Origin: Lactiplantibacillus plantarum
GTDB lineage: Bacteria; Bacillota; Bacilli; Lactobacillales; Lactobacillaceae
NCBI RefSeq assembly: GCF_014131735.1
Contig: NZ_CP039121.1
Span: forward strand, 1,984,001-2,048,000
Direction of reading: 5' to 3'
Length of the DNA: 64,000 nt
The notes below the pieces were generated by a model. It was not told the DNA's origin. It worked only from the letters and a program-made list of their open reading frames with translations, and did no database searches. Both the position numbers and the translations under genes were made by a program. Of the stretch, positions 9,804 through 20,103 are shown one piece after another. Position 1 is the stretch's first letter. The number at the start of each line of letters is the position of its first letter.

Positions 9804-10763
9804 TTGATTGCTGAATACTACATTATTATTAATGAACTGGCAGGATCTGGTCACGGTAAGGTCGTTTGGGAAACCGTCAAGCCGATTCTAGAACAACGAC
9901 AGATTCGATTTGAATATCGAATTTCTGAATATGCCGGCCACACAATTCGGCTCGCAAATGAGTACGTTAAAACCATTCAACGACGACCAAACGTGACCCC
10001 GGTCATTCTGGTCATTGGTGGTGATGGCACACTGAACGAGGCCTTGAATGGTATTATGCAGGTCCCACAAGCTGAACCGATCCCGCTCGCCTACATTCCT
10101 GGAGGTTCGGGCAACGACTTTGCTCGCGGTCTGGGTATGGCGACTGATCCAGCAATTGCACTTGCACAAGTACTCAACAATATGCGGCCCCGTTCGTTAA
10201 ATGTTGGTTATTTCCATGAAACCTTGAAAAACGAACACCAGTATTTCGTCAACAACGTTGGTTTAGGATTTGACGCTCAAATCGTTGATGACACAAACCG
10301 TAGCAAAAAGAAGGGCCGTCTGGGTCGTTGGGCTTATCTCAGTAACATGCTGGCCGCATATTCCCAACAGGAAGGCTTCCCGCTAACCGTACACGTTAAC
10401 CGGAAGCGAGACTATTATAAGCGGGCTTTCCTTTGTACAGTCTCGAACATTCCATACTTTGGTGGCGGAGTTAAAATTCTGCCTCAGGCTAATCTGCACG
10501 ATGATCAGCTCGAATTAATCGTTGTCGAAGAGCCTCACTGGTGGATTATCCTCTGGTTGTTCGTCTTACTGCTACTGGGTGGCCGTCATCTCAAGTCGCG
10601 TTTCGTTCACCATTATCGCAACGCTAACTTGCACTTATTGGTTAACTCTGTTGAAATTGGTCAGATGGATGGTCAAATTATTGGGAATCGTAACTACGAC
10701 CTCTACTTGTCCACCCATCCCTACCCATTCTGGATCGACACTAGTATCCATGACCACCACTAA
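9804..10763 (+). CDS. dgkB: diacylglycerol kinase family lipid kinase
   Basis: 319 residues of the DAGK catalytic family (DgkB/YegS type), cytoplasmic enzymes that phosphorylate diacylglycerol or related lipids and so return lipoteichoic-acid by-product to phospholipid synthesis. The nucleotide motif VIGGDGTLNE is near residues 71-80, preceded by NELAGSGHG in place of the usual NP(x)SG, and followed by YIPGGSGNDFARGLG. A hydrophobic stretch, WWIILWLFVLLLLGG, lies near residue 247, unusual for soluble members but seen in lactobacilli. The start TTG at 9804 is five bases after GAGGTG. Lipid specificity cannot be read from the sequence; the gene symbol is by family. Confidence 0.8.
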   Translation: MIAEYYIIINELAGSGHGKVVWETVKPILEQRQIRFEYRISEYAGHTIRLANEYVKTIQRRPNVTPVILVIGGDGTLNEALNGIMQVPQAEPIPLAYIPGGSGNDFARGLGMATDPAIALAQVLNNMRPRSLNVGYFHETLKNEHQYFVNNVGLGFDAQIVDDTNRSKKKGRLGRWAYLSNMLAAYSQQEGFPLTVHVNRKRDYYKRAFLCTVSNIPYFGGGVKILPQANLHDDQLELIVVEEPHWWIILWLFVLLLLGGRHLKSRFVHHYRNANLHLLVNSVEIGQMDGQIIGNRNYDLYLSTHPYPFWIDTSIHDHH

Positions 10764-10798
10764 CTCTACTGCTAAAACAATACAAATTAGCGATAAAA

Positions 10799-10831
10799 AG
10801 TCGTTGCGAAGATGCTCGCAACGACTTTTTT
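10799..10831 (+). terminator. terminator after the lipid kinase
   Basis: An 11-bp perfect stem AGTCGTTGCGA/TCGCAACGACT with a six-base loop, then T5; flanking A's make it partly bidirectional. Confidence 0.9.
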
Positions 10832-10930
10832 ATAGGACCCAGATTGGCAATTCATACTACTTGATCACCGTCCACTTACCGGCCAGCAATGCTAATGACC
10901 ACTTAATTGACTCCCCACCCACTCGGCTAA

Positions 10931-10976
10931 TAAAAAAGACTGCTGACCATCTCAATATGGTCACACAGTCAGTCTT
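10931..10976 (-). terminator. terminator of the 67-residue protein gene
   Basis: On the minus strand an imperfect stem around AGACTG...TGACCA and TGGTCA...AGTCT is followed by T6. It lies just past the stop at 10985. Confidence 0.7.
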
Positions 10977-10984
10977 GATTAATC

Positions 10985-11188
10985 TTAGTCCTCAGAAGCG
11001 TTGATTGCTTCCAGAAGCATGTCAAGTTGTTCACATTTACGAGATAAGTGACTCACCCGTTCTTTCAAATGCGGATAAATGGTCACAACCCGTGAGCGAT
11101 CCTGTTGCCGAACGGCTAGCGTCCTTAAATGATCGAGTTGGGTATTAGCCTCTTGATATTCTTCCAGAATCTCAAAACGATTACTCAC
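10985..11188 (-). CDS. small coiled-coil protein of unknown function
   Basis: 67 residues beginning MSNRFEILEEY at GTG 11188, which is eight bases after AAGGAAG; a longer reading to 11245 has no ribosome site and is rejected. The sequence is charged, rich in Leu, Glu, Gln and Arg, and predicted helical, with heptad-like spacing (LDHLRTLAVR, LKERVSHLSRKCEQLDMLLEAI). It has one Cys, no signal peptide and no membrane segment. I do not recognise the family. It ends 126 bp before the ISL3 element, so its upstream promoter region (11189-11310) is now flanked by that insertion. Confidence 0.65.
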   Translation of the reverse strand: MSNRFEILEEYQEANTQLDHLRTLAVRQQDRSRVVTIYPHLKERVSHLSRKCEQLDMLLEAINASED

Positions 11189-11302
11189 TGATAGCACTTC
11201 CTTATCACAATAGATGGTCCAATTTTTCGAATTGAAAAACGACAAACATAATATACCACAATTATTGGTAAGTTTAAATCATAAAATTCAAAAAAATTTA
11301 AA

Positions 11303-11310
11303 TAAAAATC
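11303..11310. repeat. left target-site duplication of the ISL3-type element
   Basis: TAAAAATC here and TAAAAATA at 12744-12751 agree at seven of eight positions. An 8-bp AT-rich duplication is typical for the ISL3 family. Confidence 0.5.
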
Positions 11311-11325
11311 GGGTCTATGATATTT

Positions 11326-11354
11326 AGTGTTGATGGATAAAATCCATCAACACT
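11326..11354 (+). terminator. terminator-like hairpin inside the left end of the ISL3 element
   Basis: A perfect 13-bp stem AGTGTTGATGGAT/ATCCATCAACACT with a three-base loop, followed by ATTTTTA. The 5' arm is part of the left inverted repeat. It would stop transcripts entering from outside. Confidence 0.6.
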
Positions 11355-11373
11355 ATTTTTATGTACAACAAAA

Positions 11374-11440
11374 GGACATATCGTCCTGTGCTACAATCAA
11401 GTCGACCAAAACCAATTGAAAGCGAGTGTCAGATATGTCC
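11374..11440 (+). promoter_or_regulatory. repeat pair able to hide the transposase start codon
   Basis: GGACATATC (11374-11382) is perfectly complementary to GATATGTCC (11432-11440), which contains the ATG at 11435. A -10 box TACAAT with TGC (11389-11397) lies between the arms, so transcripts from this promoter lack the 5' arm while read-through transcripts contain both. Confidence 0.45.
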
Positions 11441-12697
11441 CAGGACCATTCTACTAAAGTACTGCTCCAAATTAAAGACCCAAATATTACTGATTTAGTT
11501 GTTCAAAAAGCTACTAACGGAAGCTTACAAGTGCTTGCAAAGCTAACGTATCCGGTTACTGTTTGCGCACGTTGTAGCAAACGTTCCATGGTTAAGAATG
11601 GCTTTAAGACCGTTCACATCAGAATTCCTAGAATTAGCGAACGAGTCACCATCCTTAACTTAAAGAAGCAGCGATTTATCTGTAAAAATTGTGGTAAAAG
11701 TAGTTTAACAACGACTACGCTGGTTAAAAAACATCATCAAATATCTGAAAACAGTCTGCATGCCATTGATCTATCATTAACTGAAGACCGTACGATGGCT
11801 AGTATTGCGGCTCAATACAATGTCTCGACCAATACGATTAGTCGCCGAATAAAGTTACTCGGACAAGGTACCCAACCAGCTTTCAACGGACTACCAACGA
11901 TGCTTTGTATCGACGAATTTCGTTCAACTGGTAAACAAATGAGTTTTATTGCGGTGGATGCCCAAACCCACGACATCATTACAATTTTACCAGGACGTAA
12001 GAATGCCGATATTAAAGACTTCTTTCTCAATCATTATTCTAAACGTCATCGTGACCGCGTAACCCGGGTTGTGATGGACTTTAATTCTCAATATCAACCC
12101 GCGATTCGAACACTCTTTCCACACGCCAAACTAGTCGCAGATAACTTTCATCTTGTTCAAATGGCCTTACGATCTTTGAATCAAACTCGGGTCCAACTCA
12201 TGAAACGCTTTAACCCTAAGAGTCGTGAATACCGAGTGCTTAAATATTATTGGCGGTTATATTTAAAAGATTATGACAGCCTCGAAAAGCGCAAACCTCA
12301 ATGGTTTGCGCATCTTAAAGATCGCATGACACCAGAGCAATTAGTCGTAGCCGGTTTAAATCTAGACCAACAGTTTCGACAAACCTACCAAGCCGCACAT
12401 GCCTTAGTTAAGGCTTTTCAAAAGCGTGATTATCGATCCTTCAAAGCAGCACTAGGTCATGTCGAAAATGTCAGTCCTCAGCTAATGACCAATATTAAAA
12501 GCTTTATCAAGAACCGGCAACTCATCAAAAATATGACTACCGGCCGATTATCAAATGGTCCCGTCGAAGGTGTGAACCGTAAAATCAAGCAAATCAAAAG
12601 AACCGCGTATGGTTACAAGAACTGGCAAAACTTTATTTATCGAATTCAAATTGAGTTCAAAATCAAAATCGAAAAAAAGAACCCAATTCGTAAATGA
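11435..12697 (+). CDS. ISL3-family transposase
   Basis: About 420 residues, DDE type. The N-terminus has two zinc-type pairs (CARC near residue 43 and CKNC near residue 85) used to bind the ends, then a helix-turn-helix around MASIAAQYNVSTNTISRRIK. Catalytic candidates are the Asp in LCIDEF, the Asp in RVVMDF, and the Glu in GPVEGVNRKIKQIKR near the C-terminus. It appears full length and intact, so the element may be mobile. The start is uncertain: ATG 11435 (MSQDHSTK, usual for the family) with a weak GCGAG site, or GTG 11426. Base composition is AT-richer than the neighbours, as for many insertion sequences. Confidence 0.92.
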   Translation: MSQDHSTKVLLQIKDPNITDLVVQKATNGSLQVLAKLTYPVTVCARCSKRSMVKNGFKTVHIRIPRISERVTILNLKKQRFICKNCGKSSLTTTTLVKKHHQISENSLHAIDLSLTEDRTMASIAAQYNVSTNTISRRIKLLGQGTQPAFNGLPTMLCIDEFRSTGKQMSFIAVDAQTHDIITILPGRKNADIKDFFLNHYSKRHRDRVTRVVMDFNSQYQPAIRTLFPHAKLVADNFHLVQMALRSLNQTRVQLMKRFNPKSREYRVLKYYWRLYLKDYDSLEKRKPQWFAHLKDRMTPEQLVVAGLNLDQQFRQTYQAAHALVKAFQKRDYRSFKAALGHVENVSPQLMTNIKSFIKNRQLIKNMTTGRLSNGPVEGVNRKIKQIKRTAYGYKNWQNFIYRIQIEFKIKIEKKNPIRK

Positions 12698-12746
12698 ATT
12701 GGATTCTAAATATAACTTCATCAACACCGGTTGACAGAGACCCTAA

Positions 12747-12787
12747 AAATACCCCTAACACTTAACAATATCGTGTTAGGGGTATTT
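12747..12787 (-). terminator. terminator of the LysM/NlpC-P60 gene, abutted by the ISL3 element
   Basis: A 15-bp perfect stem AAATACCCCTAACAC/GTGTTAGGGGTATTT with an 11-base loop. On the minus strand the tail is now TATTTTTA followed at once by the insertion sequence. Confidence 0.85.
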
Positions 12788-12802
12788 GCAATTAAAATCG
12801 GC

Positions 12803-14293
12803 TTACTTAACCGTACCTGCAAAACTTGGCATGAAGTAAGAACTGATTGTCTGAACTTGAACGTTTTGGCCTTCAGTTGGAGCCGCAACGTATTGATTAT
12901 TTCCAATATAGATGGCATCGTGATAAGTGCTACCACGACTACCCCAGAATAAAATATCTCCAGGTTGAGCATCCGCAACGGAATGCGTCGTCACATAAGA
13001 TTCCTGTGCAACCGTACTATGTGGCAAGGTAATCCCAGCTGCATGTTGGTAAACATAGGAAACTAAACCAGAACAATCCATTCCCGAAAGACTCGCACCA
13101 CCCCAAACATAAGGGATGTTGGCACTAGCCAACTTCAGCGCAAGGCCGGTTACAGAACCAGTAGCTAAATCACTCGTTGAACTAGTAGTGGTACTGCTAC
13201 TATTAGTCGTTGCGGTACTACTTGCGGTATTGCTTGCACTGCTAGTGGCTGCTGAAGAACTACTCTGACTGGTCGTGCTTGAACTAGTCGCTGCCGAGCT
13301 ACTCTGGCTCGCTGTACTCGTAGTTGATGCTGCACTAGCAGCTGTACTTGATGCTTGACTAGCCGTGCTAGTAGCAGTCGTGCTGCTAGTACTAGTTGCA
13401 CTCGCAGTTGAAGCGGTACTTTGACTAGTCGTTGTTGAACTAGCAGCTGATGAGGACGCGCTACTCGTTACTGAGGCACTCGCTGCAACACTCTTCGACT
13501 GACTGGTAGCAGTCGAAGAACTAGCACTACTTGCTGATACGGCTGCACTCGTTGCGACTGCTTTGACCGGTGCATTTGAGGTCGTAGCCGTTGATGAAGC
13601 AACAGAGCCGGTCGATGATGATATCGTTGACGTGCTAGTACTGCTTGCTGAGTTCGCACTGACAGCATCCTGACTTGCTGCACTGGTGCTACTTACAACG
13701 CTTGCACTCACACTTGAAACCGAACTCGCACTTGTACTTGAGGTGGAACTCGCACTAACAGCCGTCGTGGCCTTGGCAGTCGTACTCGTAGTTGACGCTG
13801 CACTAGTAGCTGACATGGTTGTTTTTTGACTCGTCTTAGCGGTCGTCTTGGTCGTTGCTCCTGGCACTTGAATGTTCTGACCCACCACAATTAAATCGCC
13901 AGAAAGACCATTTAACGTCTGGAGAGCGTGAACAGAAGTGTTGTACTTATCAGCAAGCGCCCAAAGAGTGTCACCCGCTTTAACGGTATATGTACCCTTA
14001 GTAGCGGCTTTCTTAGTTGCTGACTTAGTCGTGGCGGTCTTAGTTGCGGATCCACCAATTTGTAAGTTTTGACCAACATAAATTAAATCGATATTACCAT
14101 CAGATGCTTTAATCTGGTTAAGTTTTTCAATACTCTGCACGGAAACACCGTGTTGTTGAGCGAGGCCCCAAACTGTATCGTTTGCTTTTACAGTGATTGA
14201 GGCAGCATTGGCAGCTTGGCCTGTAGCAAGCAATAAACCAACGGCACCAACCGTACTGGCTAGGACCTTGCCCGTTGTATGTGCTTGTGACAT
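12803..14293 (-). CDS. secreted LysM / NlpC-P60 peptidoglycan endopeptidase
   Basis: 496 residues. A signal peptide (about 1-30, cleavage after ANA) is followed by two LysM domains (about 31-78 and 97-145) that bind glycan strands, a low-complexity Ser/Thr/Ala linker of about 230 residues, and an NlpC/P60 domain (385-496) with catalytic Cys407 in MDCSGL and His458 in STYHDA. Such enzymes cut the gamma-D-Glu-mDAP bond of stem peptides and help cell separation. It resembles the Lp_2162/LytB-type hydrolase of L. plantarum, reported (from memory) as O-glycosylated. Start ATG 14293 has AAGGAG eight bases upstream. It is monocistronic, now lying between two insertion sequences. Confidence 0.93.
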   Translation of the reverse strand: MSQAHTTGKVLASTVGAVGLLLATGQAANAASITVKANDTVWGLAQQHGVSVQSIEKLNQIKASDGNIDLIYVGQNLQIGGSATKTATTKSATKKAATKGTYTVKAGDTLWALADKYNTSVHALQTLNGLSGDLIVVGQNIQVPGATTKTTAKTSQKTTMSATSAASTTSTTAKATTAVSASSTSSTSASSVSSVSASVVSSTSAASQDAVSANSASSTSTSTISSSTGSVASSTATTSNAPVKAVATSAAVSASSASSSTATSQSKSVAASASVTSSASSSAASSTTTSQSTASTASATSTSSTTATSTASQASSTAASAASTTSTASQSSSAATSSSTTSQSSSSAATSSASNTASSTATTNSSSTTTSSTSDLATGSVTGLALKLASANIPYVWGGASLSGMDCSGLVSYVYQHAAGITLPHSTVAQESYVTTHSVADAQPGDILFWGSRGSTYHDAIYIGNNQYVAAPTEGQNVQVQTISSYFMPSFAGTVK

Positions 14294-14356
14294 TTAATTC
14301 ACTCCTTAGTTTTTGAACTCAAATTAACAGTAACAAAATCGTCTTGTGACTGAAGA

Positions 14357-14371
14357 TTAAGAAATTCTTAA
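14357..14371. promoter_or_regulatory. palindrome in the leader of the LysM/NlpC gene
   Basis: TTAAGAA-A-TTCTTAA, seven-base arms around one base, about 17-31 bp downstream of the predicted transcription start. Possible operator; the regulator is unknown. Confidence 0.35.
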
Positions 14372-14395
14372 CCTGCTTTTACAAATCATAATTTT

Positions 14396-14406
14396 ATTGT
14401 AGCACA
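14396..14406 (-). promoter_or_regulatory. extended -10 promoter of the LysM/NlpC gene
   Basis: Minus-strand TGTGCTACAAT: TACAAT at 14401-14396 with TGC before it. The -35 region is weak (TTTGTA). The leader would be about 95 nt. Confidence 0.5.
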
Positions 14407-14607
14407 ATTTACCAAAATACAAACTAGAATCGCTCGTTTTTTTACAAAACAGTCCGGTTATTTTGAAAAACGTTTGCCAATGCCAAAGCGGCGCATTTGG
14501 CTGTTATAGCAACGTTTATGCATATAAACGGAATGTTATCTTTTGATTACTTCAAGTAATTAGTTGCACTGTTTGGACGAGTTACGCTATTCAGTAAACC
14601 AACCAAA
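14407..14607. other. gene-free stretch between the LysM/NlpC promoter and the IS1182-type element
   Basis: No open frame worth calling. Two small hairpins are visible, GCCAAA...TTTGGC (about 14483-14502) and CGTTTAT...ATAAACG (about 14514-14531). Before the insertion this was presumably the spacer between prs and the hydrolase gene. Confidence 0.4.
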
Positions 14608-14624
14608 AAGAGGCTGTGACATAA

Positions 14625-16409
<1,785 letters not shown>

Positions 16410-16418
16410 AGTTGCGAG

Positions 16419-17384
16419 CTAGATGCGAGGATCAAACAACCGATCAACTGGTTGCTGTTCATGTACTAATTTGATTGCATCACCCAATAATGGACCAACC
16501 GAAAGTTGCACCAACTTATCAAAGTGTTTATCCGCTGGGATCTGAATCGTATCCGTCACGATGACTTTCTCGAACTTGGAAGCCTGTAATTTAGCCACTG
16601 CATCCTGTGAAAAGATTGCGTGAGTCGCACAGCCGTATACGGTCGCTGCTCCCGCTTGTGCTAAAGCATCTGCCGAGACATCGAACCGGGTTCCCGTATC
16701 AATCATATCATCGATCACAATGGCGACGCGCCCTTTCACATCACCAATAATACTACTTGGCACTAGGTCATCATCATCTGGGTGTCGATTATCAATAATC
16801 GCAATTGGGGCCCCCAATAGTTCTGCCATCTTACGTGCCCGCGAAACACCGGCATGATCTGGTGACACGACGACGAGATTATCGGTAATGCCGCGATCTT
16901 TAAAATAACTTGCCAAGAGTGGGGCCGCAAATAAATGATCAACCGGAATATCAAAGAATCCTTGAATCTGTGCGGCGTGCAGATCGACCGTCAAGACTCG
17001 ACTGGCCCGGTCCTTTTCCAATAACGTTGCAATTAATTTTGCAGTAATGGGCTCACGTGAACGCGCTTTGCGATCTTGACGTGAGTACCCGTAATAAGGA
17101 ATAACCACGTTAATCTGACTGGCACTAGCACGTCTTAAGGCATCGATCATGATCAATAATTCTAATATTGTATCATTGACCGGTTCCGAAATAGATTGAA
17201 TGACGAAAACTTCCGCCCCACGAATACTTTCTTCGATGTTGATCTGAATTTCACCATCACTAAACCGCTTTACGGAACTTTTGCCGAGTGGAATTCCGAC
17301 CCGCTGCGCAATTTTTTCGGCTAACGGTAGGTTCGAATTCAGGGCAAACAGTTTCAGTTTGGCATAAGATTGATCTGTTGACAT
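16419..17384 (-). CDS. prs: ribose-phosphate pyrophosphokinase
   Basis: Makes PRPP from ribose 5-phosphate and ATP for nucleotide, His and Trp synthesis. 321 residues from ATG 17384, five bases after GGAGGT (the longer frame to 17396 lacks a site). Family landmarks: [55 protein letters not shown] and the PRPP-binding loop [12 protein letters not shown]. Two bases in the PRPP loop region differ from the usual IIDTAGT form, which in lactobacilli marks the second of two paralogues; whether another copy exists lies outside the window. An IS1182 element sits 11 bp downstream, so no native terminator remains. Confidence 0.95.
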   Translation of the reverse strand: MSTDQSYAKLKLFALNSNLPLAEKIAQRVGIPLGKSSVKRFSDGEIQINIEESIRGAEVFVIQSISEPVNDTILELLIMIDALRRASASQINVVIPYYGYSRQDRKARSREPITAKLIATLLEKDRASRVLTVDLHAAQIQGFFDIPVDHLFAAPLLASYFKDRGITDNLVVVSPDHAGVSRARKMAELLGAPIAIIDNRHPDDDDLVPSSIIGDVKGRVAIVIDDMIDTGTRFDVSADALAQAGAATVYGCATHAIFSQDAVAKLQASKFEKVIVTDTIQIPADKHFDKLVQLSVGPLLGDAIKLVHEQQPVDRLFDPRI

Positions 17385-17425
17385 AACGACCTCCATAAAA
17401 GTTGTTTGATGATTTTGCTACTTTG

Positions 17426-17434
17426 ATTATAGCA
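17426..17434 (-). promoter_or_regulatory. prs promoter (-10)
   Basis: Minus-strand TGCTATAAT (17434-17426), a consensus extended -10. No convincing -35 was seen. The start of transcription is near 17419. Confidence 0.55.
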
Positions 17435-17538
17435 GTAACCACGGCTAAAAACCGCACACAAGCAAATTTTCTTGCATAATGAGCGTCGCCGACAATGTGT
17501 CGTTCACCGTAATTTCAGTTGCAATAACCAATTAATTA

Positions 17539-20088
17539 TCAATTAGCTACTTGCGGCATGAAATTAGCTGGCGTGATACCATTCATGCCAATCATCGGAT
17601 CGATTCGGCCAGCGCTGACTAGCGCTGGGGTCAAAATTGTTGGTCCAGCAGACTGGGAACTCGGTTCCTGAGTTTTTTCAGTGGCCGACTCCTCGTCAGA
17701 AGCAACTTTCTTAACCGCCGTCGCTTTTTCGCCGACTGGCATTGCCTCTGCTTGGTCAGTAGTCGCAATAGTGGCCGTTTCATCGGATACGGTATCCCCG
17801 CCAAAGACTTGTTGTAACCGTTTCGTCAGTGTGGTTTGGCGATTAACCGATTCATTGGTAACGCTCCGCTCAAATGATTGACTATCACCTAACAGGATCA
17901 GCATTTGTTCAGCACGTGTCACGGCAGTATACAGTAGATTGCGTTGTAGCATCCGTGCAAATTGTGGTACCAGTGGCAGAATAACCATTTTAAACTGGCT
18001 CCCTTGAGACTTGTGGATCGACATACTGTACGCTAATGTCAATCGATTCCATTCATTGCGTTGATAAGTCACTTCATTTTGATCAAAGGCAATCGTGATC
18101 TGGTCTTTCTTCGATTCATTGTGAGAATCATTTGCCAGATCGATACCGACGATTTTACCAATGTCGCCATTAAAAACATTATCCTCGGGTGAATTAACGA
18201 GGTGCAGGACCTTATCACCGACCCGAAAATCTTGACCGTTATACGTTAGATGCTTCTGATGGGCACTCTTCAACGGATTAAAGATTTTCTGAACCGTGGT
18301 ATTCAGCTGATCGATCCCGGCAGTGCCGCGATACATCGGGGCCAGAATTTGTACCTCCTCAGCACTGAAGCCCTTCGCCTTGGCACGTGCCACAACTTGT
18401 TCAACAATGTGATTGACTTGATAAGCGTTGCAGGCAATAAATGAGCGATCCGGTTGGTTGACGGCAAAATCGGCCGGTAAATGACCATCTTTGATGGCGT
18501 GGGCCAACGGAATAATACTGGAATCATTGCCCTGCCGGTAGATTGTCGTTAACTCAATTTGGGGCAGTTCACTAAACTGCAATAAATCATGAAACACTTG
18601 CCCGGCTCCTACCGATGGCAGTTGATCCTTATCGCCAACAAGAATGACTTGCATGTGACTTGGAATCGCCGTCAGTAACTGCTGAAACAGTACCGTGTCA
18701 ACCATCGACATTTCGTCAATAATCAGGAGGCCCCCATCTAATTCCTTACTAGGCTCCTCGGGACCATCTTCACGCCCCGTCAACCCAAGCAACCGATGAA
18801 TAGTACTAGCTGGGAGCCCAGTCGTTTCAGCCATCCGCTTGGCTGCCCGTCCAGTCGGTGCCGCCAGCAGGATTGGAAAAGGCTTATCCTTATACTGATT
18901 GATATCTAGTGCAACGTCGTGTAATTCCGCATAGAGCGCGACTAAGCCACGGATAATGGTCGTTTTACCAGTCCCCGGTCCCCCAGTTAGTAGAAAAACA
19001 GGCGCCGTAATCGCCGCTTTTAGTGCTTCGGTTTGTGATTCATCATAAGTAATGTTGCTAGCTCGACCGACATGCTCGATAGCATGATCCACGGCACGTT
19101 CAGACAATTTTTCATCATTATCGGCGGCTAACAACCGTTGTAAATGTTCCGCAACGCGCCACTCGGCTTCATAGAGACCGCGCAAGTAGATACGATTCTC
19201 GTCACCCACGATTTTATTTTCCTTCGCCAAGACGACCAACTGATCAGCCAGCTTCGAAGGATCAATTTGAACATTGCGAGCATTCTCAAGTAGTTGCAAC
19301 GTTTGATTCAGCAACGGTTGAGCCGTGGTATACGTATCACCGTTTTCCACGCACAGCTCATTAATCTCAGTCAATAGGGCCGCCTTTAACCGGTCATCCG
19401 CTTGGGGATCAATTTTAAGTTGGGCCGCAATTTGATCCGCTTTTTTGAACCCGACGCCTTTGATATCCTCAACCAAACAGTACGGATTCGCTTGAATCTT
19501 AGCCAAAGTGTCACCTTGATAGCGTGCATAGATGGCCGCAGCTAACCGACTCCCAAAACCGTACGCATTAAGTCCGATGATAGTTTGCTCCAAACCGTTA
19601 TTGACCGTGAGCGTGTCGATCAAAGTCGTCTGAACGCTGGCCCGAAGTCCGATTGGTTTTAAAACCTTCGGATCAGCTAAAATTTGATCAATGGCGTCTT
19701 CGCCCAAAGTATCGACGATTCGCTCAGCAGTCCGCTTACCCAACCCAGGAAAATCACTACCAGATAGATAGGCAATCAAGCCTGCGCGTGTCGTGGGCGT
19801 TTCATTTTGATAATTATCCGCTTGAAACTGAACCCCGTATTTGGGATGCGTGACCGTTTTACCGGTAAAACGATACGTTGTCTCCTCCTGAATATCCGCA
19901 AAATTTCCAGTAACAACGATCTCATCTTCCGACCAATCAATGTTCTGTTCAGTTACTTTGACTAATAAGACTTTATAAAAACTATCGGCACTGCTAAAAA
20001 AAACGGCAGCGACTTTACCGACGATAAAGTGTGTGACCGGTTCCCGACCAATATCGTCGGAAAATAAATGTGCTTGTTCGTCCGTCAC
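17539..20088 (-). CDS. recD2: ATP-dependent RecD-like DNA helicase
   Basis: An 849-residue superfamily 1B 5'-3' helicase of the RecD2 type, found in bacteria without RecBCD and linked to repair and replication-fork maintenance. N-terminal OB-like region, then helix-hairpin-helix segments (FPGLGKRTAERIVDTLG, IKGVGFKKADQIAAQL), Walker A TGGPGTGKTT at about residue 370, Walker B LLIIDEMSMVD, and SIHKSQGSQF with YTAVTRAEQML at the C-terminal helicase domain. The last 100 residues are acidic, Ala/Thr/Glu-rich and probably disordered. The start GTG 20088 has AGGAGGA six bases upstream. It follows the TPR gene by 15 bp, suggesting one transcript from the histidine phosphatase to recD2. Confidence 0.95.
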   Translation of the reverse strand: MTDEQAHLFSDDIGREPVTHFIVGKVAAVFFSSADSFYKVLLVKVTEQNIDWSEDEIVVTGNFADIQEETTYRFTGKTVTHPKYGVQFQADNYQNETPTTRAGLIAYLSGSDFPGLGKRTAERIVDTLGEDAIDQILADPKVLKPIGLRASVQTTLIDTLTVNNGLEQTIIGLNAYGFGSRLAAAIYARYQGDTLAKIQANPYCLVEDIKGVGFKKADQIAAQLKIDPQADDRLKAALLTEINELCVENGDTYTTAQPLLNQTLQLLENARNVQIDPSKLADQLVVLAKENKIVGDENRIYLRGLYEAEWRVAEHLQRLLAADNDEKLSERAVDHAIEHVGRASNITYDESQTEALKAAITAPVFLLTGGPGTGKTTIIRGLVALYAELHDVALDINQYKDKPFPILLAAPTGRAAKRMAETTGLPASTIHRLLGLTGREDGPEEPSKELDGGLLIIDEMSMVDTVLFQQLLTAIPSHMQVILVGDKDQLPSVGAGQVFHDLLQFSELPQIELTTIYRQGNDSSIIPLAHAIKDGHLPADFAVNQPDRSFIACNAYQVNHIVEQVVARAKAKGFSAEEVQILAPMYRGTAGIDQLNTTVQKIFNPLKSAHQKHLTYNGQDFRVGDKVLHLVNSPEDNVFNGDIGKIVGIDLANDSHNESKKDQITIAFDQNEVTYQRNEWNRLTLAYSMSIHKSQGSQFKMVILPLVPQFARMLQRNLLYTAVTRAEQMLILLGDSQSFERSVTNESVNRQTTLTKRLQQVFGGDTVSDETATIATTDQAEAMPVGEKATAVKKVASDEESATEKTQEPSSQSAGPTILTPALVSAGRIDPMIGMNGITPANFMPQVAN

Positions 20089-20103
20089 GGAAATCCTCCT
20101 AAA

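Larger units (their letters stand above)
11311..12743 (+). mobile_element. ISL3-family insertion sequence
   Basis: About 1.43 kb. The left end reads GGGTCTATGATATTTAGTG and the right end, read inward on the other strand, GGGTCTCTGTCAACCGGTG; both continue into TTGATG, so the two termini match as imperfect inverted repeats of about 27 bp. The single intact transposase fills the element. It inserted in the tail of the terminator of the LysM/NlpC gene to its right, so part of that A/T tract is the target duplication. No further copy is visible in the window. A terminator-like hairpin and a start-codon-pairing repeat lie inside the left end. Confidence 0.85.

Noticed and set aside
10522..11004. 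160-residue plus-strand open frame overlapping the lipid kinase
   Set aside because: Shadow of the kinase gene in another frame, then runs through two terminators; low-complexity Thr/Ser content.
13150..13850. Possible CRISPR or tandem-repeat array in the Ser-rich region
   Set aside because: The repetition is codon-level low complexity in a coding frame; there are no constant-length repeats with unique spacers.
13165..13890. Several Gln/Arg/Leu-rich minus-strand frames inside the hydrolase gene
   Set aside because: They are alternate-frame readings of the repetitive Ser/Thr/Ala linker and have no start signals.
14320..14345. WalR-type box before the LysM/NlpC gene
   Set aside because: TGTTAC and TGTTAA occur but adjacent, not with the five-base spacing of the WalR direct repeat.
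11387..14406. Identical TGTGCTACAAT in the ISL3 promoter and the hydrolase promoter as a shared regulatory motif
   Set aside because: It is just a good extended -10 box; similar boxes occur elsewhere (61601-61609), so no special link is needed.
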